Of a DNA stretch of 39,405 nucleotides, positions 1 to 7,844 are shown piece by piece. The translations under genes and the position numbers were made by a program. The stretch is from a virus. Below the pieces are notes generated by a model. It saw only the letters and a program-made list of their open reading frames with translations, was not told the DNA's origin and did no database searches. Each line of letters begins with the position of its first letter. The stretch's first letter is position 1. The DNA is taken from positions 1 to 39,405 of the IMG/VR virus record IMGVR_UViG_3300041964_000080. One strand, written 5' to 3'.

Positions 1-672
1 AACTCGGACGTAGGGTCACGATCGTCTGCTCAAAGTCGCGGGCGTAAACCACGCGAGGGAACCAGATATGCTTCTTCGTTCTTGTCCCCTTCACAATCCC
101 CTTAAACGCACAGTAACCGTAGCTAGCAGGGGCAGCAGTGGCACCGATTACCTTGACAGCAGTCTTAGTTTCCAGGTAGTAGAAAGCTACGACCGCACCC
201 GCTTGAGCCGAGTGGAACGTCACCGTATCAGCCGTGATCTTAAAGCCGCCATCTGCGACAGCAGTCGCGCCCGTTGCCTGAGTCAAATATTGTGGGTTGG
301 TGTCGCTAAGAACGGTGGCGTAGCAGACCTGATCCACCGTCAAGCCTGTGACAGTGACGGTGAACGGTCCAGTAGCAGGCACATTTAGTCTTGTCTGCTC
401 TCCAGGCAGTTGAATGCTGGCGATTGTCGCCTCTCTCTGATCCAACAACAGTTGGAAGTCAAGCCCGTCGATCGATTGCTGCGTGAGGTTCAGCGTGTAA
501 TTCTCTTGCCTGATAGCGCTGTCCAGTTTCTGCGATGGTCCCACATCAAACGGGAACCCGAAGGCTTCAATCTTCTCGCCTGTTCGACCGTAGCCAACTG
601 GCTAGGCTTCAGCACATGAACGACCTGTTGATCTGCCGAAACAAACATCAATCGACCCGCTTGATATAGCAC
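1..672 (-). CDS. phage structural (probably tail) protein, 3' end outside window
   Basis: The frame is open from a GTG start at 672 to the left edge, so the C-terminus is missing. An AGAGG sits 8 bases before the GTG. Near 588-592 the frame changes: reading one extra G in TTGG joins residues ending KPSQL to GYGRTGEKIEAFGF, and the sequence then stays open for about 195 codons. The product is rich in Thr, Val and Gly and short beta-like stretches (TGPFTVTVTGLTVDQV), as in tail tube or other virion proteins. I cannot name the family. It is the first gene after the 53-bp promoter-like repeat and follows other tail genes, so a virion role is inferred from position and composition only. Confidence 0.6.
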
Positions 673-685
673 TACGTTCGCCTCT

Positions 686-738
686 AAATGTCAGGGTTTG
701 CTGACATTATGCCCTTTACCAATCGGATGTACTACTGT
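686..738 (-). promoter_or_regulatory. 53-bp promoter-like repeat, copy 1
   Basis: This 53-base segment recurs at 9847-9899 with 49 of 53 identities. Read on the minus strand it holds a CATAAT -10-like box followed by an inverted repeat AATGTCA/TGACATT with an 8-base gap. It ends 13 bases before the GTG of the structural gene at 672 and overlaps the reconstructed stop of the HicB-like gene. No good -35 box is visible, so an activator-dependent late phage promoter with an operator is one reading. Confidence 0.55.
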
Positions 739-1094
739 AATGGCTCAAAGTCCACAAAATCGAACTCGATCTTCAAGCTCCAGATCAGCAATAACTTGTA
801 AAGCCAAAGCCTTGACCTTGGTAATTGCCTCTTCCTTGGATGCTCCATACGCCAGTACGCCAGGTAGCTCTAAAACTTCAGCTATCCAGCGTCCGTCATC
901 CTCTACCTCTACCTCAATTTTCAGTTCTGCGAGACTTTGGCTAGTCACTTCAGAAGGAGCAGGCAGACTCTTGATGTAATCCCGCAGGAGTTCACTGATC
1001 GAAAGACCACGCCGATCGCTCTCCTGTTCAGCGCGTGCATACTCTTCATCGTTAACTCGGATCTCAATTCGTTTCTTACGTTTTGTACTGCCAT
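732..1094 (-). CDS. RHH-HicB fusion antitoxin-like protein (frameshifted)
   Basis: Two domains are visible. The N-terminal part (KRKKRIEIRVNDEEYARAEQ...GLSISELLRDYI) is a ribbon-helix-helix DNA-binding segment. The C-terminal part (DDGRWIAEVLELPGVLAYG followed by ASKEEAITKVKALAL) is a HicB fold. HicB proteins neutralise HicA mRNA interferases and repress their own promoter, but no HicA gene is next to this one, so it may be an orphan regulator. The uninterrupted frame runs 745-1275 but has no convincing start and invades the opposite-strand HNH gene. An ATG at 1094 fits if one A is missing in AAAA near 1082. Near 760-770 another shift gives an ending FDFVDFEPLQ and a stop at 732. The gene diverges from the HNH gene at 1147. 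Confidence 0.6.
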
Positions 1095-1120
1095 TTGTCG
1101 GACAAAGTGTTATGATTAAG
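1095..1120 (+). promoter_or_regulatory. palindromic operator and extended -10 between divergent genes
   Basis: TTGTCGGACAA (1095-1105) is a perfect odd palindrome lying directly against the ATG of the RHH-HicB gene. TGTTATGAT just downstream is an extended -10 for the plus-strand HNH gene. Autorepression by the RHH-HicB protein is an inference. Confidence 0.35.
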
Positions 1121-1146
1121 GGGGTGTTACGTACATCGTACCGTAC

Positions 1147-1593
1147 ATGAATAAAGACTTTTACAACCGCTACATCAGCTCTGAAGATTGGAAGGTTAAG
1201 CGTCGGCAGATTCTGGAGCGTGATGGCAATTGTTGCCAAACTTGCTTGTCTAATGAGTGTCTTGAGGTGCATCACAAGACCTATGAGCGGTTAGGTAATG
1301 AAGCCCTAAAAGACTTGATCACGCTCTGTCATGACTGTCATGAAGCAATAACGACAGTCATCCGTAGACGCAAATATTCAGGCAGGGTGATTGAGGTTGT
1401 AGATGTCGATCGCAGAACACCAACATTAACTATCGAGGTTAAAACAAATGGCACGGCAGACATTGAAATTCAAACTCACATCAGAAGCACCCCTGCTCCT
1501 TCACAACGGGCAGACCGCCGATCCCTTGAACAAGTTTGCCAAGGCGATGAAGCAAATCAGTTCAAAGCGCGCCAAGACGGACGCAGATTTTGA
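1147..1593 (+). CDS. HNH endonuclease
   Basis: A small HNH nuclease. Visible elements are RDGNCCQTC (first CxxC), LEVHHKTYERLGNE (the HH of the ββα-metal core) and LITLCHDCHEA (second CxxC and final His). The fold cleaves DNA; phage HNH proteins serve as homing enzymes or help packaging. The motif is complete by about residue 75. The remaining 70 residues of the open frame overlap the next gene in another frame and look non-coding. A single shift near 1425 would end the protein at 1443, five bases before the next ATG, which is the more natural gene end. It sits in the cargo block between tail genes, so a homing or moron role is possible. Confidence 0.75.
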   Translation: MNKDFYNRYISSEDWKVKRRQILERDGNCCQTCLSNECLEVHHKTYERLGNEALKDLITLCHDCHEAITTVIRRRKYSGRVIEVVDVDRRTPTLTIEVKTNGTADIEIQTHIRSTPAPSQRADRRSLEQVCQGDEANQFKARQDGRRF

Positions 1594-2022
1594 AGAGATG
1601 GCGCGGCTTGAGTGGTATGCCTCCCTCTACATCGATCAAGGACGTGTTTGCATTCCTTCTGAAGTGATGGAAGCCGCGATCGTCTCTGGTGCTAGGAAGC
1701 TTAAGCTTGGCAAACAAACGCAAGCTGGCTTGTTTGTTAAAGACAATGCTCTTTTAGAGTTTGATGGGTGTGAGCTAACCCCTGATCAGTTGTGGGAAAG
1801 AGATGTCAATCGTTTTACTGTTGGGGTCAAGATCGGGCAGTCGAAGGTAATGCGTACCGCTTTCGGGTTGATAGCTGGTCTACTACGTTTGAAGTTTTAT
1901 TTGATGACGGTATGCTGAATGCTGCTCAAGTGGCAGATATGATTCAAGCGACTGGTGAGCAAGTTGGGTTGTGCGACTGGCGACCAAAGTTTGGACGGTT
2001 TGTGGCTGAGTTTGTGGCATAG
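1448..2022 (+). CDS. conserved phage-type protein of unknown function (frameshifted)
   Basis: ATG at 1448 follows GAGGTTAAAACAA. The frame stays clear to about 1855, where one missing C in ACCGC switches it; the second half (FRVDSWSTTFEVLFDDG... to FGRFVAEFVA) reads to the stop at 2022. Repaired length is about 191 residues. The N-terminal segment LLLHNGQTADPLNKFAKAMK and the following Lys-rich helix have the look of a widely distributed phage protein I have seen only as hypothetical. No catalytic motif is evident. It follows the HNH gene tightly and is followed by a pentamer array and a hammerhead ribozyme, so its mRNA is probably trimmed downstream. Confidence 0.65.
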
Positions 2023-2033
2023 TAAGTTTTCAT

Positions 2034-2099
2034 GGCGCGGATGGGCGCGGATCGGCTAGGCACGGTTTGGCGTGGCAGGGAGTGGCAGGGAGTGGCAGG
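2034..2099 (+). repeat. pentamer array 1 (NNNGG in strict 5-nt register)
   Basis: Thirteen consecutive pentamers place GG at positions 2034/35, 2039/40 and so on to 2094/95 without a break, while the three other bases vary. It begins after AGTTTTCATGGC, a header shared with array 3, just downstream of the stop at 2022. The period of 5 is neither codon periodicity nor a simple tandem duplication. Confidence 0.75.
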
Positions 2100-2154
2100 C
2101 GAAACGGGGAGAAATCCCGTCCGGTAGAGTAACCGACTACCGCTGATGAGCTAG
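2098..2154 (+). ncRNA. hammerhead ribozyme, type II (stem II open)
   Basis: All invariant core parts occur in circularly permuted order. GAA (2101-2103) is followed by stem III, ACGGG (2104-2108) pairing with CCCGT (2116-2120) over a 7-base loop. Then comes the cleavage-site C2121 (GTC). Stem I is CGGTAG (2122-2127) with CTACCG (2137-2142), 9-base loop, followed by CTGATGA (2143-2149). Stem II closes with G2150-C2100, C2151-G2099 and a T-G wobble, then is imperfect. Predicted self-cleavage lies between 2121 and 2122. Hammerheads are established self-cleaving RNAs, and type II permutations are known from bacterial and phage DNA. Weakness: stem II has only three contiguous pairs. Confidence 0.75.
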
Positions 2155-2161
2155 GTTTCGT

Positions 2162-2243
2162 GGACAGGCGGGGTCAGGCTTTGCTTGGACAGGTCGGGTT
2201 TGGCGCTGTTAGGCATGGACGGGCGATGTGAGGTTAGGCATGG
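2162..2243 (+). repeat. pentamer array 2 (GG every 5 nt)
   Basis: GG recurs in one 5-nt register from 2162/63 to 2242/43: 14 of 17 slots are GG, two are TG and one is TG-shifted. It begins just 3' of the hammerhead and runs into the start codon of the next small gene at 2240. Confidence 0.65.
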
Positions 2244-2499
2244 ATTCAACAGAAGATCTCAGAAGGGCATACGAAGCGGCTGACATACTCTCTCAGCATT
2301 GCCATCTTGACCATCCTATCTGATAGTTGAACGTTTTCGGTATGAGCGAAAGGTGTTTACATCTATACCGTTATCAGAATGGGAAGACTCAATGTATGAG
2401 GACAGAACTGGAGATGAAATCATTGTGAAACCTTTGAATGGTGTTCGCACTTTCTCTTGCGCTGAAGCATGGAAGATCGCTATTCAGTTACACAGATGA
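2240..2499 (+). CDS. small hypothetical protein (frameshifted)
   Basis: An ATG at 2240 opens a helical N-terminus (MDSTEDLRRAYEAADILSQH). The frame stops after 26 codons but continues in the neighbouring frame as YLIVERFRYERKVF, then SIPLSEWEDSMYE, to TGA at 2497-2499. One missing C in CATCC near 2314 joins both into about 86 residues. No family is recognised. It lies directly upstream of a HicB-like gene, so a toxin role is conceivable, but it lacks the short dsRBD-like HicA signature. The 5' end of this mRNA would be the hammerhead 3' product. Confidence 0.45.
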
Positions 2500-2539
2500 C
2501 TCAAAAGCGGTTAGAACACCCAACCAAGAGAATCATTCG

Positions 2540-2794
2540 ATGCTGACCCACTATATTCAGGCAGCAATGCACAAAGCGACTTACGAGTTTTTAGAGGATT
2601 CCGAGGCTGCTTTTTATGGCGAGATTCCTGACTGCCCTGGTGTGTGGAGCACTGGTAAAACCCTGGAAGAATGCCGGGAACTGCTGCAAGAAGTGCTAGA
2701 AGGTTGGCTTTTGCTAGGTTTTCAGTTGCACCATCACACCCCCGTCATTGACGGGATTGATCTCAATCCACAACCGCAGTTAGAGGTTGCCTGA
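2540..2794 (+). CDS. HicB-like antitoxin/regulator
   Basis: 84 residues from ATG 2540. The HicB fold is recognisable: HKATYEFLEDSEAAFYGEIP, then DCPGVWSTGKTLEECRELL, then EVLEGWLLLGFQLHHH, ending in VIDGIDLNPQPQ. This is the common cyanobacterial single-domain HicB type, which lacks a separate DNA-binding domain. HicB proteins bind and inhibit HicA toxins. No HicA is adjacent; the only neighbour is the unknown gene at 2240. A longer frame back to 2438 exists but covers the end of that upstream gene. Array 3 and a strong hairpin follow. Confidence 0.7.
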   Translation: MLTHYIQAAMHKATYEFLEDSEAAFYGEIPDCPGVWSTGKTLEECRELLQEVLEGWLLLGFQLHHHTPVIDGIDLNPQPQLEVA

Positions 2795-2797
2795 TGC

Positions 2798-2884
2798 CAG
2801 TTTTCACGGCAAGGTTTGGAAAGGATCGGCATGGATCGGCAAGGCAAGGCGGGGCACGGTAGCGTCCGGCTTGGTATGGAGAGG
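2798..2884 (+). repeat. pentamer array 3 (GG every 5 nt)
   Basis: After the header AGTTTTCACGGC, GG falls at 2808/09, 2813/14 and so on to 2883/84, 15 of 16 slots (the exception is CG at 2863/64). It starts four bases after the HicB-like stop, just as array 1 starts shortly after the stop at 2022. Confidence 0.7.
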
Positions 2885-2913
2885 GTAAGAGGTTTAGGCT
2901 TCTTACCCTCTCC
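2878..2913. terminator. 12-bp hairpin between convergent genes
   Basis: GGAGAGGGTAAG (2878-2889) and CTTACCCTCTCC (2902-2913) form a perfect 12-bp stem with a 12-base loop, between the plus-strand HicB-like gene and the minus-strand tail gene. There is no long T-run, so it may act as a transcript-end hairpin rather than a classical intrinsic terminator. Confidence 0.5.
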
Positions 2914-3349
2914 TATTGCAGCGGTTCAAAATCGATAAAATCAAATGTGATCTCAAAGAATGGGATCAAGCCATCTTTAAAGCCAAGGATGCGATTCGCG
3001 ACACTTGAAATCGTAGGGACGGCTCAATCTGCCCAAGTGAAGTCTGGTTCATCCAGGTTGCGGAGAATCTTGCAGATTGCTAGCTGCATCGTCCGAAATT
3101 GCCCCGGCAAGCGCTCCTTCTCGGTCTGCGAGAGCATCAGATACCGCACAATACCCTTGCAGCGCTCCAGTGCCTCACCGCTTGCTTCCGTGCGGTGTAC
3201 AACCAGATAGGGATAGGCAGCAGGGTCAGAGGGTACATGGTCAATGGCTGAGATTTGCGCACAGAGCCTTGCCATCTGTTGTTCAGTTGCTCTTGTAGCA
3301 GTAGGGCGATCGCTTGCGTCGTAGCATCACAGCTAGGGCTAACGGGCAT
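2913..3349 (-). CDS. tail-completion/terminator-like phage protein (frameshifted)
   Basis: Pieces in two frames join into about 145 residues. A start at 3349 gives MPVSPSCDATTQAIALLLQ; a single missing base near 3283 leads into MARLCAQISAIDHVPSDPAA and onward to EPDFTWAD. A TGA at 3024-3026 then interrupts the frame, but the same frame continues as a coding-like segment to FDFIDFEPLQ and a stop at 2913. Either that TGA is a point change or two nearby indels compensate. Size, position after the gpG-like gene and the aromatic beta-rich C-terminus suggest a tail-terminator or completion protein; this is inference from gene order. The C-terminal decapeptide is nearly repeated at the end of the RHH-HicB gene. 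Confidence 0.55.
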
Positions 3350-3811
3350 TTACCGTCCCTCCACGATGAACTGCTCCCAACGGTTAGCGATCGCGCTGGT
3401 CATGCTATCCGTCACAAACAAAAACTCGCGCTTTTTCTGCAACCCGCGCCCCTTGGGGAGTGCCGTGCCGAAAGTGAGCGTGTCGCTGTTGGCAGTGAGG
3501 ATGTTGCGCTTACCGCCCACGGTTAATGATCCAAGCAGCTCACCTGTGTCTCTGAGGATCTGACCGCCACGCCGATCGGGTCGTTGCTTGAGGTAGGCAT
3601 CCGTCAGCGCTGGCCAGGTTCTACCGCCCTGTACCGTGCCACCTGATTCGGTGCCAGGAGAACTGTTGAAAACTTCATCCACTTCGCTCTGGATGATCAG
3701 CCCCGTGTCACGCAGCAGCTCAGTCGTCACATTCGCAGCGCGACCCTGGATCTTTGCCAGCCGATCGAGCACCCCTTGAACGCCTAAAACTTCAACACTG
3801 AACTCGGTCAC
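3350..3811 (-). CDS. virion morphogenesis protein (Mu gpG-like tail protein)
   Basis: About 153 residues from GTG 3811, which has AAGGGGGG upstream; the frame is open further back to 3871 without a better start. The sequence (VLGVQGVLDRLAKIQGRAAN, then IIQSEVDEVFNSSPGTES, WPALTDAYLKQRPDRRGGQI, LRDTGELLGSL, and a C-terminal AIANRWEQFIVEGR) follows the pattern of Phage_tail_S / phage virion morphogenesis proteins: an N-terminal helix, then W...L...Y, then ILRDTGxLxxS. Members act in tail completion or head-tail joining. It abuts the tail-completion gene downstream. Confidence 0.75.
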   Translation of the reverse strand: MTEFSVEVLGVQGVLDRLAKIQGRAANVTTELLRDTGLIIQSEVDEVFNSSPGTESGGTVQGGRTWPALTDAYLKQRPDRRGGQILRDTGELLGSLTVGGKRNILTANSDTLTFGTALPKGRGLQKKREFLFVTDSMTSAIANRWEQFIVEGR

Positions 3812-3824
3812 GCGATCGCCCCCC

Positions 3825-4259
3825 TTAAATCTTTTCAATCTTGCCAGTGCTAAGGAACTTGATCGGCACATTGGAGGCGGTTGCGATCGCGTTCCAGGCT
3901 GCTACTTCTGCTGTAGTTGCCTTACTCAGCAAGGTTGTCGCATCAATCAACTTATTCCACACAATCACCAGCGCATCAACATTAAGCGGGTCCATCGTGA
4001 CGCACCCAACTACCTTTGCAAACTGAGTGTGGTCCTGAGCGCCAAGACGATCGATACCTGCATCACTCAACAAAGACAGCCTGAACTTACTCCAATCAGG
4101 CTCAGGGCTGGATGGGGCAATGGCAGGAATCAAAGCCTCTTCACCTGGGAAGTAGTACCGCCATTTTTGCCCAGTGCAGTAAGCGTAAATATATCCGTCT
4201 GGAGGCTTTTCGGCAGGGTATTGCACCCCATCTTTTACGACTAAGGAGATTTCTAGCAT
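3825..4259 (-). CDS. hypothetical phage protein
   Basis: 144 residues with ATG at 4259, whose first base overlaps the stop of the upstream gene. The N-terminus (VQYPAEKPPDGYIYAYCTGQ, then WRYYFPGEE) is aromatic and beta-rich. The C-terminus (WNKLIDATTLLSKATTAEV, then AAWNAIATASNVPIKF) is helical. No family recognised. Its place among tail-fibre-like genes suggests a virion or assembly role. There is no signal peptide and no membrane segment. Confidence 0.6.
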   Translation of the reverse strand: MLEISLVVKDGVQYPAEKPPDGYIYAYCTGQKWRYYFPGEEALIPAIAPSSPEPDWSKFRLSLLSDAGIDRLGAQDHTQFAKVVGCVTMDPLNVDALVIVWNKLIDATTLLSKATTAEVAAWNAIATASNVPIKFLSTGKIEKI

Positions 4260-4911
4260 TACGGTATGAGTAGAATTTCAAACAGTTCTAACCTGATATT
4301 GTCGGCACTGTTGGTAAGCGTACCGAATACATCAATGACAACATCTTGGGTGGTGTCGATCGTTAGTATTGTCGGAGCGATGTTCGCTGCTCCAGTCGCC
4401 GTATAGTTGGGCGATCCAGCAGGCAAATTCAGAATTTGAGCATTTGACGCATTTCGATTAGCGACAAGACGAAAGACATATCCGGTTTGCGAAGTGCTGA
4501 AACCCGTCGCAATCACCGACTGCCCGCCGAATCTTACTGTCAAAGTTTTGGTGTTTGCGTTGTTGTTGAAACTTGTACCTACTCGAATCTCGATCGCGCT
4601 ATTCACCCCCATCGTATTGGCAGGCATCGTGTAGGATGCGCCAGCAATTGGGTCTGAGTGGTCGTACCCGTGATTGTCTGCTGCGTGTGCAGAGAAAATA
4701 GTCGCCTTACTGCGTCCGTCCCTCCACCAAGCTGGGAGGTGAGCGCTAGAGTGCCCGACGCATCAGGCAGCGCGATCGTGCGGTTAGCGGTCGGATTCCA
4801 TTGCAAATCGCCACTGAACCCATTAAAGAAGCGCAACGTTTTGCTGCCAGCACCGATGCCAAGCTGAAAGATATTAGTGATCGCCCCTTGTAAATCTGCC
4901 AGCTTGCCCAT
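4259..4911 (-). CDS. tail-fibre/receptor-like virion protein (frameshifted)
   Basis: Two frames join into about 217 residues when one A is restored in CAATT near 4650: the first half ends QTQ and continues IAGASYTMPANTMGVNS. The first half carries NPTANRTIALPDASGTLALT, a short motif typical of phage tail fibre and appendage proteins. The second half is Asn/Thr/Ala-rich and beta-predicted. The start at 4911 overlaps the stop of the next gene upstream. It forms a block with two similar neighbours (4911-5608 and 5615-6280), consistent with a host-binding appendage. Confidence 0.65.
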
Positions 4912-5608
4912 TAAGACGGCACCACATAATCAATTTCAATCCGTGCGGCTCCAGCCGATGCGCCCCCTGCGGCATAAGTGGCAATCAGGTTCTCAGCGGT
5001 AGTGTTTGCCGCTAGACCGGGATAGACCTCATAGATCGTGTTTGCTGCTCCCGTCAACAGAACCTGGGTAGCTCCCATATATTTGCTAGTCGTGCCTGCC
5101 ACGCCGATCGACAGTGACGGAGTGCCGTTAAACGGAGTGTCGATAATGACCCGCACGGCTTCGACTACCGCATTCGCAGGCAGCGTGAACAGCGTTAGTG
5201 GTGAAGCAGTACAAACGCCAGAGAGGTGGTGTCAACTGCAAGTTGATTAGTCGAGCCACCCACCGCTGCTAGTTCTAGCTCCAGCACTCCCGCCCCTGTC
5301 CCTGCCTTTTGCCTGAGTACGTGCCCATCCGTGCCTTTGGCGGGCGGCGTGACAATGGTGAGGGCAGCAGTAGCGGCGGCATTGCGTTGCAAGGTGAGCA
5401 GCCAATCAGCGCCCGTGTTAGCTGCATCTGAGTTGATCACAATCTGATCACCTGACACGTTCGCCTGACTGACCGTAATGGCAGCATCAGCGCTGTCTGC
5501 TGGGTTGCGTACGAGCAGATTGCCGGCTGAGTTCTTGAGGTTCACTCCCCCGATCGCAATCTGCAATCTAGAAAGCGAAGTACCGAGCAAGTCGAGAAAC
5601 TTTGACAT
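4911..5608 (-). CDS. tail appendage-like virion protein (frameshifted)
   Basis: About 232 residues once a missing T in GCGTTTG near 5211 is restored; DTTSLAF then runs into CTASPLTLFTLPANAVVEAV and on to EIDYVVPS. The N-terminal MSKFLDLLGTSLSRLQIAI and the Ala/Thr/Asn-rich repeats resemble the neighbouring fibre-like genes. The centre (DQIVINSDAANTGADWLLTL) is typical of trimeric beta-structures. Function is inferred from composition and context; no enzyme motif is present. Confidence 0.6.
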
Positions 5609-5614
5609 TAGACC

Positions 5615-6280
5615 TTAGACCTCCAGAAGGACATAACCCGCGCCTTGAGTTGCCCCCGCGCCTGGTGTGATTGTGAGCAGGATCTCAGTAGGGAGAGTGT
5701 AAACGTGCCCTGCGTTGGCTTCGTATTCCGCTGCAAACGATGGATCGATTTGGGTGGGTGCAAGCAACCGTGAGGGCTGTACGGCATCCCCAAGCTGGAG
5801 CGCTGCCCCGATCCCGTCGAATGGTGTGGTGATGACGATCGTGGCAGTGGCAATCAATCCTGCCTGCGTGGTGATCGCTTTTGGTGTTGCGTCCCCATAA
5901 GCAAAGGCAACTTTGAGCAATGAGCTACCTCCTGACGTTGGTGCTGGAGTCAGACCTTGAGTGATAGAGGGGCGGACAATCACATCGCCTTCATAGACAT
6001 AAACAACCGTCTGACTGGCTAGCTCCAGGATCTTGAGGTCGTAGAGGAAGCGTGAGGCTCTCAATGCTTGGCTACTAGGATGCTGCACAGTCACCAGTCC
6101 AGGTGCAAGCGCTAGCAGAAATTCGCTCTCTTTCAGCCCGTCCAGGCTGCGAATCTCAGCTTTAGCGGCATGGGTGGCTTCATCGAGCAGCAGAGGCAAG
6201 CCGTCGAGCGATCGCACTGGCAAACCCACGGCATAGTCCTCCCCCTGCTTAAACTCATGGCGGTAATAGGTGCCTACCAC
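5615..6280 (-). CDS. tail appendage/virion protein
   Basis: An intact 221-residue gene. The N-terminal half (MVGTYYRHEFKQGEDYAVGL... AEIRSLDGLKESEFLLALAP) is a compact domain. The C-terminal half (TIVITTPFDGIGAALQLGDA ... NAGHVYTLPTEILLTITPG) closely resembles in style the C-termini of the two downstream fibre-like genes, notably the TPFDG/TPFNG element shared with the 4911-5608 product. This suggests related receptor-binding or fibre subunits. The start overlaps the end of the connector gene by a few bases. Confidence 0.65.
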   Translation of the reverse strand: MVGTYYRHEFKQGEDYAVGLPVRSLDGLPLLLDEATHAAKAEIRSLDGLKESEFLLALAPGLVTVQHPSSQALRASRFLYDLKILELASQTVVYVYEGDVIVRPSITQGLTPAPTSGGSSLLKVAFAYGDATPKAITTQAGLIATATIVITTPFDGIGAALQLGDAVQPSRLLAPTQIDPSFAAEYEANAGHVYTLPTEILLTITPGAGATQGAGYVLLEV

Positions 6281-6743
6281 TGCACAAACCTCGCATCGAT
6301 CCGAGTGTCAGAGATGATGACTGCTCTCTGTCCCGCGATCGTCAGATTACGTGCGATCGGTGGTGGCGGTTCCGTGGCTGGCAGCTCACCCTCTAGCGCG
6401 ATCGTGCCACTGATGATCGCCTCTAGCTCACTAGCAAACTGGGAGCACATAAGCTTCCCAAAGCCGCCCGCTCTCCGTGCCTCTTGCCCCACGAAATGCG
6501 TGCCCATCAACTCGCAGATCACGCCCTTTTCCACGACTGAAGCCAGCAGGGGAGAAGATAGAAGAGTAAGGGCAGTTTGTAGACCGTGCCGAGCCGCGCA
6601 TTCACCCGCGCCTCAACCTGCAAGCCAACCTGCTCCAGCAGGTTATTGTCTACCGTGGTTGGTGCAAACGGCACTTGGGAACCGCCAACAGTGAGCCGTC
6701 CTTTGAGCCGATTGGCGATCGCTTCTTTGGTGGTGTAGAGCAA
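6274..6743 (-). CDS. head-tail connector, gp36/DUF1320-like (frameshifted)
   Basis: One missing C in CCCTT near 6565 splits the gene; repaired length is about 156 residues. The N-terminal half (MLYTTKEAIANRLKGRLTV ... NLLEQVGLQVEARVNARLG, then TVYKLPL) matches the usual outline of small connector proteins: an initial helix followed by a helix ending in R...Y.LPL. The second half holds CELMGTHFVGQEAR and a hydrophilic tail. Gene order after the major capsid gene fits a head completion role. Family assignment is by pattern and moderate. Confidence 0.6.
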
Positions 6744-6751
6744 AGTGCCAA

Positions 6752-7844
6752 TTACGCCACCTTACGAGCAGCTAAGCGACGTGGGTCAGCAGCTAGGGGG
6801 ATCATATTTCCGACCGCTACCGTTCTTTCCTGTCTTGGCGCGTCATTCAGTACGCGAGAATTTTGGTAAAGACCAGGAGCAAAATCTTTCTCAACGGTGG
6901 GCACAAAAGCCTGCTCTAGAAACCCTGGACTGCCGAAAAAGTACCAATTTTCTTCGAGATAGTATTTGTCCGTTACATCACCCGCTGAGTTCTCTTCCGA
7001 GTATTGCGCGTCAAAGATTTCGACGGACGTGCAACGTGTGCGCTCCCTGATCAGGTCTATGACCTCTTGATCAGAGAGGTACACACTAGCCAGGTCTGTG
7101 CTGGCAGTGTTCGATCCCATCTTGGCAAGCTTGGCAGTCTTTGCTTCGTTCGTGTTGGCAATTTGCCTCAGCGAGGTGAAGTGCAGAACCAAGGTCGGCA
7201 TCCACATTCCAAGATTGTCATAGATGATCCGTGCGTGATCCTCTAGGTTTTTAAGTGGTGTTGCAGTTGCCGCTTGAGACCATCGGGCAGCGCCAGTCAG
7301 AGGTGCTGGAAGGTGAGCCGGAACGATGTCGGGATAGCTCAGTGTGAACTTAGCGCCTGTGATTGGATCGGTGAAGGTTGCGACCTGTCCAGTCGCGACT
7401 CTCATTGTCAGAACGAGCGCTTTCTCATTGATTGCGGGCACCAAATCAGCCACAGCACCGAAATAATGCTTCTCCAACCCAGCAACTACCTGAGTGCCTA
7501 AATAGCCCATTGCTGATGCCATCATCTTCATCTTCTGCATCATCTCGAAGTCACGGGCAAGCCATATGATCTGCTTGCCTAGCTTGCAGTTGCCAAGCAG
7601 ATCCTCAGTCATCTGCGCTCGTGGGCGGGAGGCTGGGATCTCCTGCTCTTCAGCAACCAGCGATGGCCTACTGTCGGGCGGTGGTTTTTCATCTTGAGAT
7701 CAGGAGCGAGCGATCGACATAGCTCGTTCTGGGCATGAGCGCATCGATCGGGGCTGTCCCTTCTAGGAGGCGAAAGAAGGTTTGATCAACAATTTTGTCG
7801 ATCTTGCGCTTTTCTCGGTTCAGGTATTCAACAACGGATGGCAT
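6752..7844 (-). CDS. major capsid protein, phage capsid E-like (frameshifted)
   Basis: ATG at 7844 opens MPSVVEYLNREKRKIDKIVD; one surplus base near 7700 shifts the frame into DEKPPPDSRPSLVAEEQEIP and then MTEDLLGNCKLGKQIIWLAR, which runs to 6752. Repaired length is about 364 residues, normal for capsid E-type major capsid proteins. Recognisable elements are MKMMASAMGYLGTQVVAGLE, FTLSYPDIVPAHLPAPLTG and the C-terminal PGLYQNSRVLNDAPRQERTV. It lies next to a decoration protein and a connector, the standard capsid order. The N-terminal 45 residues would be missed by a gene caller that does not allow the shift. Confidence 0.75.

Noticed and set aside
1594-1918. End of the 1448 frame after 1855 as a real C-terminus
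   Set aside because: The neighbouring frame continues a coherent domain, so the tail in this frame is noise.
3024-3026. In-frame TGA in the tail-completion gene as selenocysteine or readthrough
   Set aside because: No SECIS-like element recognised and no cyanophage precedent; the indel-rich sequence or a point change explains it.
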